64,000 bases of DNA from Ascaphus truei (Eukaryota; Chordata; Amphibia; Anura; Ascaphidae): the NCBI GenBank assembly GCA_036426205.1, contig CM071568.1:214749245-214813244 (forward strand). Reading direction: 5' to 3'. The translations under genes and the position numbers were made by a program. The notes beneath the pieces were generated by a model that did no database searches, was not told where the DNA came from, and saw only the letters and a program-made list of their open reading frames with translations. Shown here piece by piece: positions 1 through 10,366 of the stretch. The first letter of the stretch is position 1. Each line of letters opens with the position of its first letter.

Positions 1-429
1 GGCAATGGGATTTTTTTTTAGGTAATTAAATGTGAATAATGATACTGAGCATTGTATATGTGACGGTAAGGTAAGGCTGGCCAGCACATTAAAGATTAAG
101 TCTGGCAGTTGCCCCTACCTGTCAAGATGGATGTCTTGGTTACTGGTTAAAAGACCATATTATTATATCCAAAAGGGCTTACCAATATATTTCTGTGTAT
201 TCCACTGTAAAACTGCTATTCCCCATGCATATGTAATGTATTAGTGTAACTCCTTTGTTTGCTGAACTGCTGATTCACTTAGCCAGCCAGCACAAAAAGA
301 AATCTTGAGCTGCTATCCACATGTCGGCTGGGTGGTGTGCTTAGGACACTGTAGGATTGGGAGAAGGATTTTTACTCAGGTGTGGGGAAAATAAACTTCA
401 AAAGCAGAGCCATTGTTAATCCTAGACTC
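1..429. other. Unassigned AT-rich DNA
   Basis: I see no gene, RNA or repeat that I can name here. The short open frame at 32-244 has no recognisable domain and is probably chance. Confidence 0.5.
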
Positions 430-1015
430 TGAGGCATCTCTATTTGCAGAAGGTATCAGGCTGAAACGGGAAACTGAGACCTGGGTCCTAGCTCCAACTG
501 ACTCAGTTCCCATTGATCAATTTGAATTGCCCAGTCTCCTTAAAGCAAACCTCTTTAGGCTGTCCTAAACCATTGTCATCTCCCATGGCCATGATTGTCC
601 TGTCACAGACAAATCCTCGCTCTGTGATTGGCTGGCGTGGCATCCATGCTCTGATTGGTCAGCACCCGGTACTACATGGTTCCAGATGGAGGCTGGGAAA
701 CTATGTAAACCCCTGCGATCACAGTTAGTCAGACTCACAGTATGGAAGACAATTGGTTTGTTACTCTAAGATTTTTGCTGAAGACTAGCATCCCTATGGT
801 ACTCATGGGGTGTGGAAGGCATCCTGGGAAGGTCTACCTAAGTGGTGCCCAGCACCAAGGCGAGCTAGATTCCCCCTTTAATTCCTGTTTTGGTGAATGC
901 AACCCTGAAGTTGTGTATTGTGTACCTCCTGTTGGCTCGGACGAAAATAAACTTCTTTTAGTTAACTCTTTTGTTCGTTTGCGATCCCGTGTAAATTGCC
1001 CTTGTCTAACGTGGC
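430..1015 (+). mobile_element. Possible solo LTR or promoter-like segment
   Basis: This stretch has a promoter-then-poly(A) layout. Two ATTGG boxes (inverted CCAAT) lie at 627-631 and 654-658. A TATA-like ATGTAAA follows near 703. An AATAAA signal lies at 946-951 and is followed by a GT/T-rich tract. That order resembles U3-R-U5 of a retroviral-type LTR. I cannot define TG/CA ends or a target duplication, so it could instead be an old promoter-like repeat. The frames at 513-728 and 742-1020 show no known domain. Confidence 0.3.
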
Positions 1016-1757
1016 TGTAAACACAATGGATCGGCACTCATGTAAACGATAATAAAAGTAGAAAAAACTTACTGAGTCCTCGAGGTTTACTTTGAGTAGT
1101 TGATTTATTTCATGCTTTTATATTCTACATCATACATCAGGAAATTTAAAAAATCAGTTACTATATATTCTTAAGGCACATACTGATTGTAGCAAAAGTA
1201 GGGACGTTTCAGGGTCCCCTGACACTTTCCTCGGGCTTAACTGAAGCAAATTGCCACAGAGCATACAGTATTTACCCCTGTAACCTAATTCACCTGTGTC
1301 CACGGTGTGAACTGCGCCAGCTGGTACCATTACTGTGCCAACGCATCACTTTCGGTGACCCTGAGGAGACCTAGACATCACCTCCGGATGCGGAAATGCA
1401 GAGAATAGAACACTATTCTATGCTGATTGGCATGTTTCTCCATCAAAACAGTGTTGTGATAACTAAACAAATAAAAACACTATAAACACTTAACTAAACC
1501 CTTCTTTGGTTTATAGTTAAGAGGCATGATATGTATCAACTATAGCTTGGATAATGTAGCTATTATTGCTATCTAAAAATATGCATAACAATTCAACAGC
1601 AGTTTTGAAAAAGAGCAAATATATTTTATTCATATTTGGTAATTTCCAACAATTAAACAAGGGATTTCGATTTCACACTCCCTTTCATCCTATATTCAAT
1701 GGGATTTTTTTTACCATGACTTTTGCAACTTTGCTGATTCTTTCCTATACAACACAG
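1016..1757. other. Unassigned AT-rich DNA
   Basis: No gene or named repeat is visible between the LTR-like segment and the hAT MITE. Confidence 0.5.
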
Positions 1758-2116
1758 TAGAGATGTGCAAAACTGTCTCCCAATGTCGTGAACTAGACAA
1801 AATTTACCCTATTTAGGCTGCAAACAAATTGACGTTTGTCAGAATTCGCAAGTAATTTGTCAAGCATTAAGTCAATCTTCTTTTCACTTTGCTAAATATG
1901 CTAATTTACTAAGTTTTCTAAAATCGCTATATTTGCATATTGTTGAAAATATAAATAGGGCCTATATACCGTATTCTGCTTACTGTTGGAACATTTCGAA
2001 ATCTGGGACTAATTTGTGAATATTATTTGTCTTTTGAGGATTGGTGAAACGTTTCACAATAAAGTGAAATTGAAAGACACGTTATGACTACTTTTGCATA
2101 GTTTTGCACATCTGCA
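1758..2116. mobile_element. Non-autonomous hAT-type MITE
   Basis: The left end TAGAGATGTGCAAAAC is matched in inverted orientation by the right end GTTTTGCACATCTGCA (2101-2116). The TAGAGATG-type terminus is typical of hAT elements. The 8-bp flanks CAACACAG (1750-1757) and CAGCATAG (2117-2124) agree at six of eight positions, as expected of an aged hAT target duplication. The 359-bp interior is AT-rich with no coding potential, so it would depend on a transposase supplied elsewhere. Confidence 0.75.
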
Positions 2117-3279
2117 CAGCATAGTGCCTTTCTTTTTGCAGTTTGTGAAATATATGACTGGTTTTGAATCTTACATTTTATGAGCTATTTTGTTCTTTGT
2201 TAAACCTGCTTTTTAAGTCTTTGTTGATGCTTTCCAGAGGAAGGATATGGCTTCAGATTAAAAATATTCTAAACAATATGCTGACAATGTATGTTTTTAA
2301 AAGGTTTATTAGCAGTTAGGATATATTTTCGAAATGTCTTTGCTGTTGACATGCGAAAGTCAGTGGGGTAGATCAATAGCAACATATCTTTAGATGGTTG
2401 TCAAATGCACTCTAGAGTAGACTAGAAAATTGAATTCAATTTTGCTTACCTCATCCTCCTGGTGGCTACAATTACAGTGCATTTCTTTGCATACATAACG
2501 AAATAATGACACTTAAGTTCATAGGTTTAATACTGACATAATTTATCCTCCTCTACTGTATATAAAAACATGTTGAGCATACTGGTATCTGGTTTAGAGC
2601 CCTCAGTATGGACCTGCAGATTTATTTTTTTACAGTAGTTAAGGTTAGCTTCAGGAGACTTGAAAGCCAGGGGGAGTTTGAATGCTATTTTATCATCTTA
2701 CGTATGCCATTTTGGCATGATAGAGACTCATTTTAAGCGCATAACAGGACTTTATAACTTTATAGCACTGAAGGGTTTATATGAAATATATATCTTTTTT
2801 TTTTATATATATATATTTGTCAAAAGATATGCTATACTGTACCTTTCTGCCTTTTTGTCATAAAGGGCTGTAGTGTAGTTGTAGCTACATTTTACTTATT
2901 CTTATAAGAGGCAGAAAGAACATGAATACTGCAGTACCCAACGGTATGTTCATAAATATGATAATACAAACATGCACCCTCGAAACAATGTAGTTTATCG
3001 CAGTGGGTAAACAGTTAGGCTTTGTCCATAGTAGAATGTGGGTAACCGGTGCATCAAAATAACTAGGCATAGTATGTAAGAAAACACTCACTTTAAATTC
3101 CAGAGGAGCAGTCCCATCAAGTATCCTGAACAGCGTGCAATCCACCAAACAGGGAAAGTAGAATGGATGAACAAAGGCAGTGCACTACCAGCAAAAATGG
3201 AGGAGGCTAATGGTAGCAAAAATAACTTGTTTAATGAATAAAAGGATCAAACATGACCCCTGGAGCACCCAGAGAACGC
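2117..3279. other. Unassigned AT-rich DNA
   Basis: No protein domain or named repeat is recognised. Short A/T tracts and a small TA run near 2800-2815 are present. The frames at 2660-2863 and 2885-3148 look like chance. Confidence 0.5.
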
Positions 3280-3320
3280 ACACCTACGCATTTCGGGCCG
3301 TGCGCCCTTTATCAAGGTGT
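3280..3320 (-). ncRNA. Degenerate hammerhead ribozyme-like motif
   Basis: On the minus strand the order is ACACC (stem I), UUGAUAA (box 1, canonical CUGANGA), GGGC/GCCC around a GCACG loop (stem II), GAAA (box 2), a very short stem III, GUA, then GGUGU. GGUGU pairs perfectly with ACACC. Box 1 differs from canonical by C-to-U and G-to-A transitions, so activity is unlikely. Minimal hammerheads of this type are known at PLE ends. It probably marks a decayed PLE or PLE-derived repeat. Confidence 0.45.
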
Positions 3321-4854
3321 ATAAAAACAGTACAAACACACAGGTATAAATACAGGCGCTGTTCGCGCCATGACAGTGACGTCATCGCTCTTTTAGCCAA
3401 TCGGAGCGCTCCCCCTTCGTAACCCAATCCTAATAGGATCAGAGGACATAGGTCAAAATTAACTTTAGTGTTTGTTTCAGCGCGAGCTACATAGCTGCAC
3501 TAAGGACGAAGCCTTACAGCTTCAATTCTCTTTGTGTCTCCTCGATCATGTTGCTGTTTCCTTAACCCCTGCATACCACAAATCACAAGGCTTCCCACAA
3601 GGTGGTTGTTTTATTTCACTCTATTTTATGCAAACGTTTCCCACTCTTCATTACTTGCAGCTCTAACTTGATCTTTTCTTTGTAATGTAGCAGTGCTAAG
3701 AACACTGCCAGTGAGGTGGGTGAAAGTGGTTAAATCCCAATGTCAGAGAGGTGCGAAGTGAGAAAAAATGAATTTGTTAAATTTAAAAATAATGGGTGGG
3801 TCAAATTTGATTCCCTGTTAAATATTTCGCCAAGCCTCAAAGGGCTAATAGTAAGCTTTCAGAAAAATTCAGACAGCAAGCGAAGCATTGGCCTATTTAT
3901 ACTCTCAGCCATAAGCAAATCTAGCAATTTCAGAGAATTTAGCAAATTAGGATATTTACAAAATTGCAATGCACTTTGACTTGATGCTTGACGAATCGCT
4001 TAAGAACTCAGCTGTAGCGTTTTTTGCCCATGTTTACTTATTCTTGAGACCTTGGAAAATACACTTTTTTCCCACAATTAAGCAATGTTACTCCATAAAC
4101 ACATTAATGCTCATACACTATAGCACCAAATTAGACTGTAGGCTTTTTAGACAAAGGACTCATTGGGTCATATTTATTCCATGGCAAGATGTGCAATGCA
4201 AAATTGGCCAATTAAATATGCACAGAGGTACTGTTTAAGTGACTTCCCTCTCTTCTTTGTCGAACTTGGACTGAAGTGTTTTAAAATAAAAAATGTTATT
4301 GTAAAAATATGCAATATACTGTACAGACGTAGAAAGACTAACATACTGTTGTTTATATTGGGGCAAGGTGAGAAATTCCTAACATGGAAATACTTTGTTT
4401 ACCGCGGAAATAGCCATGGGAAGCTGCAGGAAGCCTTACGAAATGACATTCAGCGGTTAGATGTTTCAAGTAAATTTTATGATAATTTCAGTATCTGCCT
4501 GCCAGATGGCACAGTGATTATCTTTGTTGATAGCCGTGGTGATGCTATCAACGGCACAAGTACTTAACAGTACAAATAATAATATTTTAATATTAATCTG
4601 TTTTTACACACAAATATTTGTAATGTTCTGTGACTGTTATAGGGTTCATTCTAAGATTGTGCAACATTTCCCAAGAGAGACGCAAAATCTGTTAAAACCG
4701 TAAGTACCTTTCTGAAAAATAAAATTCACTACAATGTTTAATTCAAAATGGTTTCTTTTAAAAACCACTTGTTCTTATGTGAAATGCATACTGTAGTGTC
4801 CGTGCGTTCCAGGGAGATACCTACCGTATGTACTGTACTTTGCGCAAACTGCAT
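3321..4854. other. Unassigned DNA
   Basis: No known domain is seen. The 134-codon open frame at 4163-4567 has no recognisable motif and lies in AT-rich sequence. I do not call it a gene. Confidence 0.45.
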
Positions 4855-4985
4855 GTAAGTGGAAAAAACAAACAGCGCACAACTCTCATAGTGTAGTATA
4901 TTCAAATATATGAAGAAAATGTGAAAAATGGCGATTATCGCACGTACATCAGATTAGATCATAACAAGCATTAGATTTATAGGCA
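4855..4985. repeat. Interspersed repeat, inverted copy at 23935-24062
   Basis: This segment matches the reverse complement of 23935-24062. Shared blocks include CAGCGCACAACTCTCATA, TATATTCAAATATAT and CGTACATCAGATTAGATCATAACA. Both copies lie next to PLE pieces, so it is probably part of a PLE untranslated end. Confidence 0.6.
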
Positions 4986-5245
4986 CATGTTACCGCAACG
5001 ACGCTCTGCTCATCACCGCATCCGACAAACATCACGGCGGTTTACTTCCATGAAAAGGTGTACTCAGCATCACTCTCAGTAACCGGGTACTGCTGTGTCC
5101 TGATGGTCGTGGCCGCTAACGTAACTAGACTTTCATCACTATTAAGCGACTGTCTAGTTATAGTCAAAAGCAAAGCTCGCTAACACAGGGCATTCTAAAA
5201 GATACACTACAAATGTAGTTTTGAAGAAAAACAATCATCTATATT

Positions 5246-5460
5246 AAACACTTACTTTGTTACATAAGAGCTGACGTTTTTTCTTTCTGTACTCAGTAAT
5301 GTGCATGCTTTGCATTTCCTACAACAGAAATTTCCTGCTGGTTTTTGTGCCAACCACATATTGAGAAAGGACCGGGAGGTCCAAAACGTCACTCTATTCT
5401 TTGCTGTTACTACCCCTGATGCTTGTGATGTTCCATTAAAACCTTTCAGCATTTGAAAAC
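5246..5460 (-). pseudogene. PLE linker fragment (cysteine-rich)
   Basis: A 66-codon minus-strand frame contains a short F..NMWLAQKP segment followed by CCRKCKAC. This matches the cysteine-rich linker between reverse transcriptase and the GIY-YIG endonuclease in Penelope-like elements. The rest of the PLE is not contiguous with it. It lies about 130 bp downstream (in minus-strand order) of the MITE at 5590-5986, which interrupts another PLE fragment. It is a non-functional remnant. Confidence 0.5.
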
Positions 5461-5501
5461 AATTTGTGAGTGCTGCGGACCTTTTTGGGATCTCTGTTTA
5501 T

Positions 5502-5502
<1 letters not shown>

Positions 5503-5553
<51 letters not shown>
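5503..5553. repeat. (TA)n microsatellite
   Basis: An uninterrupted alternating TA run. Similar runs follow several PLE 3' ends in this window. Confidence 0.95.
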
Positions 5554-5557
<4 letters not shown>

Positions 5558-5589
5558 AAAACACTCTCAGTTGGCACACTGTAAACATA

Positions 5590-5986
5590 CACTGGCGACA
5601 CACTTTATTCGAGCTCGGCTAGTCCCACGAATTCAGGTATACCCGGGTGTATTGAGGTTTGTGACTGTTTTCTGCCCGAGTGCATTGAGTTATTTTCCAA
5701 GCAGGGATTGAAGCATTTTATTCCCGCTGGCTGCAATACTGCACAGTATATATATATATTCTGCATTACAATTCATGAATTTATGCCATCTGGTAGACAC
5801 GCGAAGCATTGCAGCCTATTAAATCCTAATCATTATCATTTAACAGATCAGCCGCCCGTCAGCCAGGCATGAACCCAGGCTGGGAAGGCAAATGCAACGG
5901 GGCTTGTCAGAGGTGAGGAGCGGCGCATTCCAGGTATCTGCCAGGTACATACTGGGTATTTGCTCGAATAAAGTGTGTCGGTGCAG
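5590..5986. mobile_element. MITE of the forkhead-transposon family, copy 1
   Basis: The element is flanked by TA on both sides (5588-5589 and 5987-5988). Its termini begin CACTGGCGACACACTTTATT and, at the other end read inverted, CTGCACCGACACACTTTATT. About 50 bp around 5715-5750 resemble 28553-28600 in the large element at 28435-35492. About 170 bp around 5763-5935 resemble 35269-35440 of that element. The MITE therefore joins the two end regions of the long element with the coding interior deleted. It has inserted into a minus-strand PLE. It encodes nothing itself. Confidence 0.85.
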
Positions 5987-5988
5987 TA

Positions 5989-6937
5989 AGTAAGATGCTG
6001 ATGCTTGCCCCATATGCACATGTAAAAAGTAGACCCTGAAATGTTTGGCAACAGGGAGACATTTAAACTCCAAATCCTTGTCGTCTGTAGATAATGCTTT
6101 ACGAATTGTTGAACGATGGATGGCTATGCGTTCTTTAAGCATTCACACTGTCTTCCCAATATAAAGTAAACCACAGGGACATTTAATCAAATATATAACA
6201 AATTTTGATTCACAATTCAGATGTTGGTGAATTTTGATTTTGGTCCCATTATGTGGATGGCAATAGAAAGAACCCACCTGCATATACTGGCAGTTTGTGC
6301 AACCCTTGCACCTGTAGGCCCCAGGTTTTTGGGATAACCAAGTTTTGTCCTTGCTATATTTGTCAGCCGGATCTGCTTGCGTGATCATGTCCCCAATTGA
6401 CGGACCACGGCGAAAACAAAACAAGGGGGGTTCACAAATTTTTTTACCTATTTTGTCGTCATTCGTTAAGACGTGCCAATTATCTCTAATGCCACGTTGT
6501 ATGCATGGGGACGCAGTGCTGAATGTACTTATAACATTAAATCTTGAGCTGTTTGTTTGCTCACCCAGTTCGGTGTTTGTACGATCTAAATTGTCCAATC
6601 GGATCACACGATCAAGTGCATCTTTGACATCGACCGGACTGTAACCTCGCTCAAGGAACCTATTAGCCATGTTGATAAGAGCAGGTTCCAACTCTTTGTG
6701 ATCACTGGTGATTCGCTTCACTCGTAGTAGTTGTGAATACGGAAGCCCCTTTTTCAACGGGGCCGGGTGGTGGCTTGTGGCATAGAGCAGTGTGTTCTTG
6801 TCAGTTATTTTTTGATATAGCCTTGTGGCCAATTTGTCACCTGCTTTGTATACCATCGTGTCCAAGAATGGAATCTCAAGTTCACTGTAGCACAGCGTAA
6901 AACGTATCTTTGATGGAATATCGTTGAGACGGTTCAC
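5989..6937 (-). pseudogene. PLE: RT thumb, linker and GIY-YIG endonuclease
   Basis: This is the C-terminal part of a Penelope-like polyprotein (reverse transcriptase plus GIY-YIG endonuclease). From 6937 downward it shows IPFLDTMV and TSHHPAPLKKGLPYSQ (end of RT palm and thumb), then the CKGCTNC cysteine cluster of the linker, then FVIYLIKC...LLYIGKT, the GIY-YIG core. The frame ends at 6143. Matching C-terminal residues continue in another frame from 6142 to about 6050, so there is a frameshift or stop just after the YIG motif. The N-terminal RT is lost beyond the assembly gap, and the MITE at 5590-5986 interrupts its downstream end. It is non-functional. Confidence 0.85.
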
Positions 6938-7029
6938 NNNNNNNNNNNNNNNNNNNNNNNNNNNNNNNNNNNNNNNNNNNNNNNNNNNNNNNNNNNNNNN
7001 NNNNNNNNNNNNNNNNNNNNNNNNNNNNN
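6938..7029. other. Assembly gap (92 N)
   Basis: A run of unknown bases. PLE coding sequence faces left on the left side and right on the right side, so the gap sits at the centre of an inverted arrangement of related sequence. Frames read through it are artefacts. Confidence 1.
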
Positions 7030-7148
7030 CACGAGGGGGTGATAGAAACAGACTTTTATTGCAAAGCGAAGCGAGGCACATCTTTGAATTAAAAACAGTG
7101 GCCCCTTTTGGCTTAAACGAAGATTTTTCGCTAGGATGTTTCTTATGA
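7030..7148 (+). pseudogene. PLE C-terminal tail, tandem copy 1
   Basis: The last roughly 38 codons of a PLE reading frame (GGDRNRLLLQSEARHIF ... LGCFL stop). It is nearly identical to the end of the frame at 8148-8406. Everything upstream is lost in the gap. Confidence 0.7.
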
Positions 7149-8147
7149 ATGAAATCAGGACTATGACATTTTGTGTTGCTGAACAATTGTTTACTGTTTT
7201 GTTGTTGTGTGCTTTTGCCTGTCAGTGTTCCCTCTGTAATATTTCTGCATTACTTCTGCATGTGTTATTTCTATATGTGCCCTTGTATTGTCATTTTCAC
7301 TTTATCACCCTATGGTTTTGGTGTGTGCATCAAGATTGTTCACGATGTCCCACTTCGAGATCATAGATACTGCATGTTGCATTTGAGACTGCAAAATATC
7401 TGACATGTCGTGTAAATATGTCGTGTCGGTTACAAGCTGTCTTTAGGACAGAGATTGCTAACGGAGTGCAATATGAACATTGGCTCCGGGTAGACATACT
7501 TTTGTCCATTACAAGTTGTCTCGTTAGGCGTATATGCTATAAGCTTATTGGTCCCTCTATTTAAGAATAGATTGGTTTGACCATACATGGTATCTTGTTT
7601 TCGATTTTAGACTTTATTAGTCATTGTAGTTATAGTATTTATTATAGTGGGACATTGAAAATAACATACCTCACTGTGATGCACACAGCGTTTCACATGT
7701 TTGTTGTTTAATTGGTTTTTGTATGTTTGCTGTGTGTGCCATGCGTTCTCATGCTGGAACAGGTCCTTTTGCGTATTTTTTAAGTAAATAACCACACACA
7801 TCACAAATACGCTTTATTGTGCTAACATATCAGAGCCTCCCTAAATGTCCCATTTGCAAGGTGCCCTTCTTTATAGAGTTTGGGCATTTATAATATCAGA
7901 CCCCCATATATGTCCTTGAGGTTGTGTCTGCGTGTGGGCGCCCTTATGCGCATAGTGGGGACAGATTAAGGGTAGTAAAGATCCTGCGCTATATTGTATT
8001 CTGCTCACTGAGTTGCCTGGGGAGGTTCGCGCATGCGCGAACCGCCACTGTAGTGGCCATTTGCACCATTCGGGCCACCGTAGTTAGGTTAACTATGTAT
8101 TACCATTGGATACAACATGGCGATGCGTTCCAGCAGTTCATTGCGGG

Positions 8148-8406
8148 TTCAACAATTCGTAAAGCATTATCTACAGACGCCAAGGATTTGGAGTTTAAAT
8201 GTCTCCCTGTTGCCAAACATTTCAGGGACTTCAAACATTCATTGGCAACGTTTAGGTGCATGCCAATTTCGCAGATCCGAGCGCCCGCAAGAGGGGGTGA
8301 TAGAAACAGACTTTTATTGCAAAGCGAAGCGAGGCACATCTTTGAACTAAAGACAGTGGCCCCTTTTGGCTTAAACGAAGATTTTTCGTTAGGGTGTTTC
8401 TTATGA
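8148..8406 (+). pseudogene. PLE C-terminal tail, tandem copy 2
   Basis: About 85 codons at the C-terminus of a PLE polyprotein, downstream of the GIY-YIG core. STIRKALSTD and FKCLPVAKHF also occur in the minus-strand PLE at 6050-6142, and the ending GLNEDFSLGCFL is shared with 7030-7148. The region upstream in the open frame (7924-8147) is untranslated sequence of the preceding unit, so the N-terminus is truncated by the tandem junction. Confidence 0.75.
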
Positions 8407-9672
8407 ATGAAATCAGGACTATGATATTTTGAGTTGATGAACAATTGTTTTCTGTTTTGTTGCTTTGAGTTTTTTCCTGTCAGTGTTCCTTTTTTAATAT
8501 TTTTTCATCACTTCTTCATGTGTTATTTCTATATGTGCCCTTGTACTGTTATTTTCACAAAGTCACCCTAAGGTTATGATGTGTGCATCAAGATTGTTCA
8601 TAATGTCCCGCTTCGAGATTTTTGATACAGCATGTTGCATTTGAGACTGCAGAATATCTGATATGTTGTTTAAATACATCGTGTCGGTGACAAGCTGTCT
8701 CAGGACAGAGATAGCTAACGGAGTGCAATATGTACATTTGCTCCGGGTAGACATACTCTTGTCCATTTCAAGTTGTCAAGTTAGGCGTACACGCCATATG
8801 CTCAATGGTCCCTCTATTTAAGAATAGATTGGTTTGACCACACATGGTATCTTTTTTTCGATTTTAGACTTTATTAGTCATTGTAGTCATAGTATTTATT
8901 ATAGTGGGACATTAATAACAATACACCTCACTGTGATGCACACAGTGTTTCACATGTTTGTTGTTTAATTTGTATTTGTCATGTCTGCTGTGTGTGCCAT
9001 GCGATCTTGTGCTGCAGCATGTCCTCCTGGATATGATGTTTACTTTTTCAAGCAAATAACAAAACACATTCCAATGCGTTTTATTGTGCCATCTTGCCAG
9101 AGCCTCCCTAGAGCGGTCCCATTAGCCAGTAGCCCCTTTTTATATAGAGCTTGGGCATTCATAACACCAGATTTACACATATATCCTTTGGGTTGTGTCT
9201 ATACGCAGGCGCTCAGATGCGCGTTATGGGGACAGATATAGGGTTGTAAGGATCCTGTGTGCAACTGCATTTTCCTCACTGTGGGGCCTGGGGAGGTTCG
9301 CGCATGCGCGAACCGCCACTGTATTGGTTACAGGCTTCATTCAGGCCACCTTAGCTGTGTTAGTAAAGCTGAAGCATTAGATGCAATATGGCGATGCGTT
9401 TCAGTAGTTGATTGCGGGCCACGGCATAACGGGGCATTGAGGAGTCCGCGCATGCGCGATCCTGCCACTAGTTTAGGTCTATACCATAGAGGCCACCGTA
9501 GTTTAGCAGGACGATCCACATCACTAAATCCAAGATGGTGATGCGTTCCAGCATTTGCATGCGTATCACAGCGGCGCAGTTTCGCGGGCAATGTTGCACT
9601 TACACGGGTGAGTTCATTTTAATTTTGATTTGTTTGGGTATATAAGGGGGTGGATTAGCATTCACTTATTGC

Positions 9673-9718
9673 ACGTCCCTGAGGAAGGTCACGTTGAGTG
9701 GACCGAAACGTTGGAGGT
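9673..9718 (+). ncRNA. Hammerhead ribozyme-like motif at PLE 3' end
   Basis: Box 1 CUGAGGA (9679-9685) is followed by a stem II of GGUC/GACC, then box 2 GAAA (9705-9708) and a minimal stem III. Flanking ACGUCC and GGAGGU can form stem I with one mismatch. Hammerheads with this architecture are established in Penelope-like elements. Position at the end of the tandem PLE unit supports the call. The short stem III and the GUU site make activity uncertain. Confidence 0.6.
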
Positions 9719-9811
9719 GGTGCCATGTTACTTTGAATACAGCTTCATTGGAACTACTGGACTGTGTGCTGTCTCGTTTTTTCCGGACTCCAATCTGGTA
9801 AAATCTACTTT

Positions 9812-9817
<6 letters not shown>

Positions 9818-9843
<26 letters not shown>
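9818..9843. repeat. (TA)n microsatellite
   Basis: A short alternating TA run after a T tract, immediately downstream of the PLE end. Confidence 0.9.
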
Positions 9844-9847
<4 letters not shown>

Positions 9848-9969
9848 GCTAAAGAAGAGAGTGGATCCCGCATGCACAAGACTGCACAATTAAGGCAACC
9901 AACAAACTGACAATATTATAGATACTTAATAAGTATGTCAGTGGTGCTAAAAGGGCCAATATGTATGTA

Positions 9970-10364
9970 CACTGGCGACACACTTTATTCGAGCTCGGCT
10001 AGTCCCACGAATTCGGGTATACCCGGGTGTATTGAGGTTTGTGACTGTTTTCTGCCCGAGTGCATTGAGGTATTTTCCAAGCAGGGATTGAAGCATTTTA
10101 TTCCCGCTGGCTACAATACTGCACAGTATATATATATACTGCATTACAATTCATGAATTTATGCCATCTGGTAGACACGCGAAGCATTGCAGCCTATTAA
10201 ATCCTAATCATTATCATTTAACAGATCAGCCGCCCGTCAGCCAGGCATGAACCCAGGCTGGGAAGGCAAACGCAACGGGGCTTGTCAGAGGTGAGGAGCG
10301 GCGCATTCCAGGTATCTGCCAGGTACATACTGGGTATTTGCTCGAATAAAGTGTGTCGGTGCAG
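9970..10364. mobile_element. MITE of the forkhead-transposon family, copy 2
   Basis: This is nearly identical to 5590-5986 along its whole length, with the same termini and TA flanks (9968-9969 and 10365-10366). The high similarity of the two copies implies fairly recent mobilisation by one source element. It contains no coding sequence. It shares end regions with the forkhead-bearing element at 28435-35492. Confidence 0.85.
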
Positions 10365-10366
10365 TA

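Larger units (their letters stand above)
7030..9720 (+). repeat. Tandem PLE 3' ends (about 1258-bp period)
   Basis: The C-terminal tail plus untranslated region at 7030-8150 recurs at about 8288-9420. The offset between the two stop codons is 1258 bp. Both units carry GTGTTATTTCTATATGTGCC, a TTTATTATAGTGGGACATT block and, near their ends, the perfect 20-bp palindrome GGTTCGCGCATGCGCGAACC (8024-8043 and 9295-9314). PLEs are known to form head-to-tail copies with pseudo-LTRs, and this fits. The second unit ends with a hammerhead-like motif at 9673-9718 and a TA microsatellite. Confidence 0.75.

Noticed and set aside
4163..4567. 134-codon plus-strand frame as a possible gene
   Set aside because: No recognisable domain, AT-rich context, and no splice or promoter evidence.
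6143..7186. Single 347-codon frame spanning the gap
   Set aside because: It includes translated N bases, and the part right of the gap belongs to an oppositely oriented sequence. Only 6143-6937 is supported.
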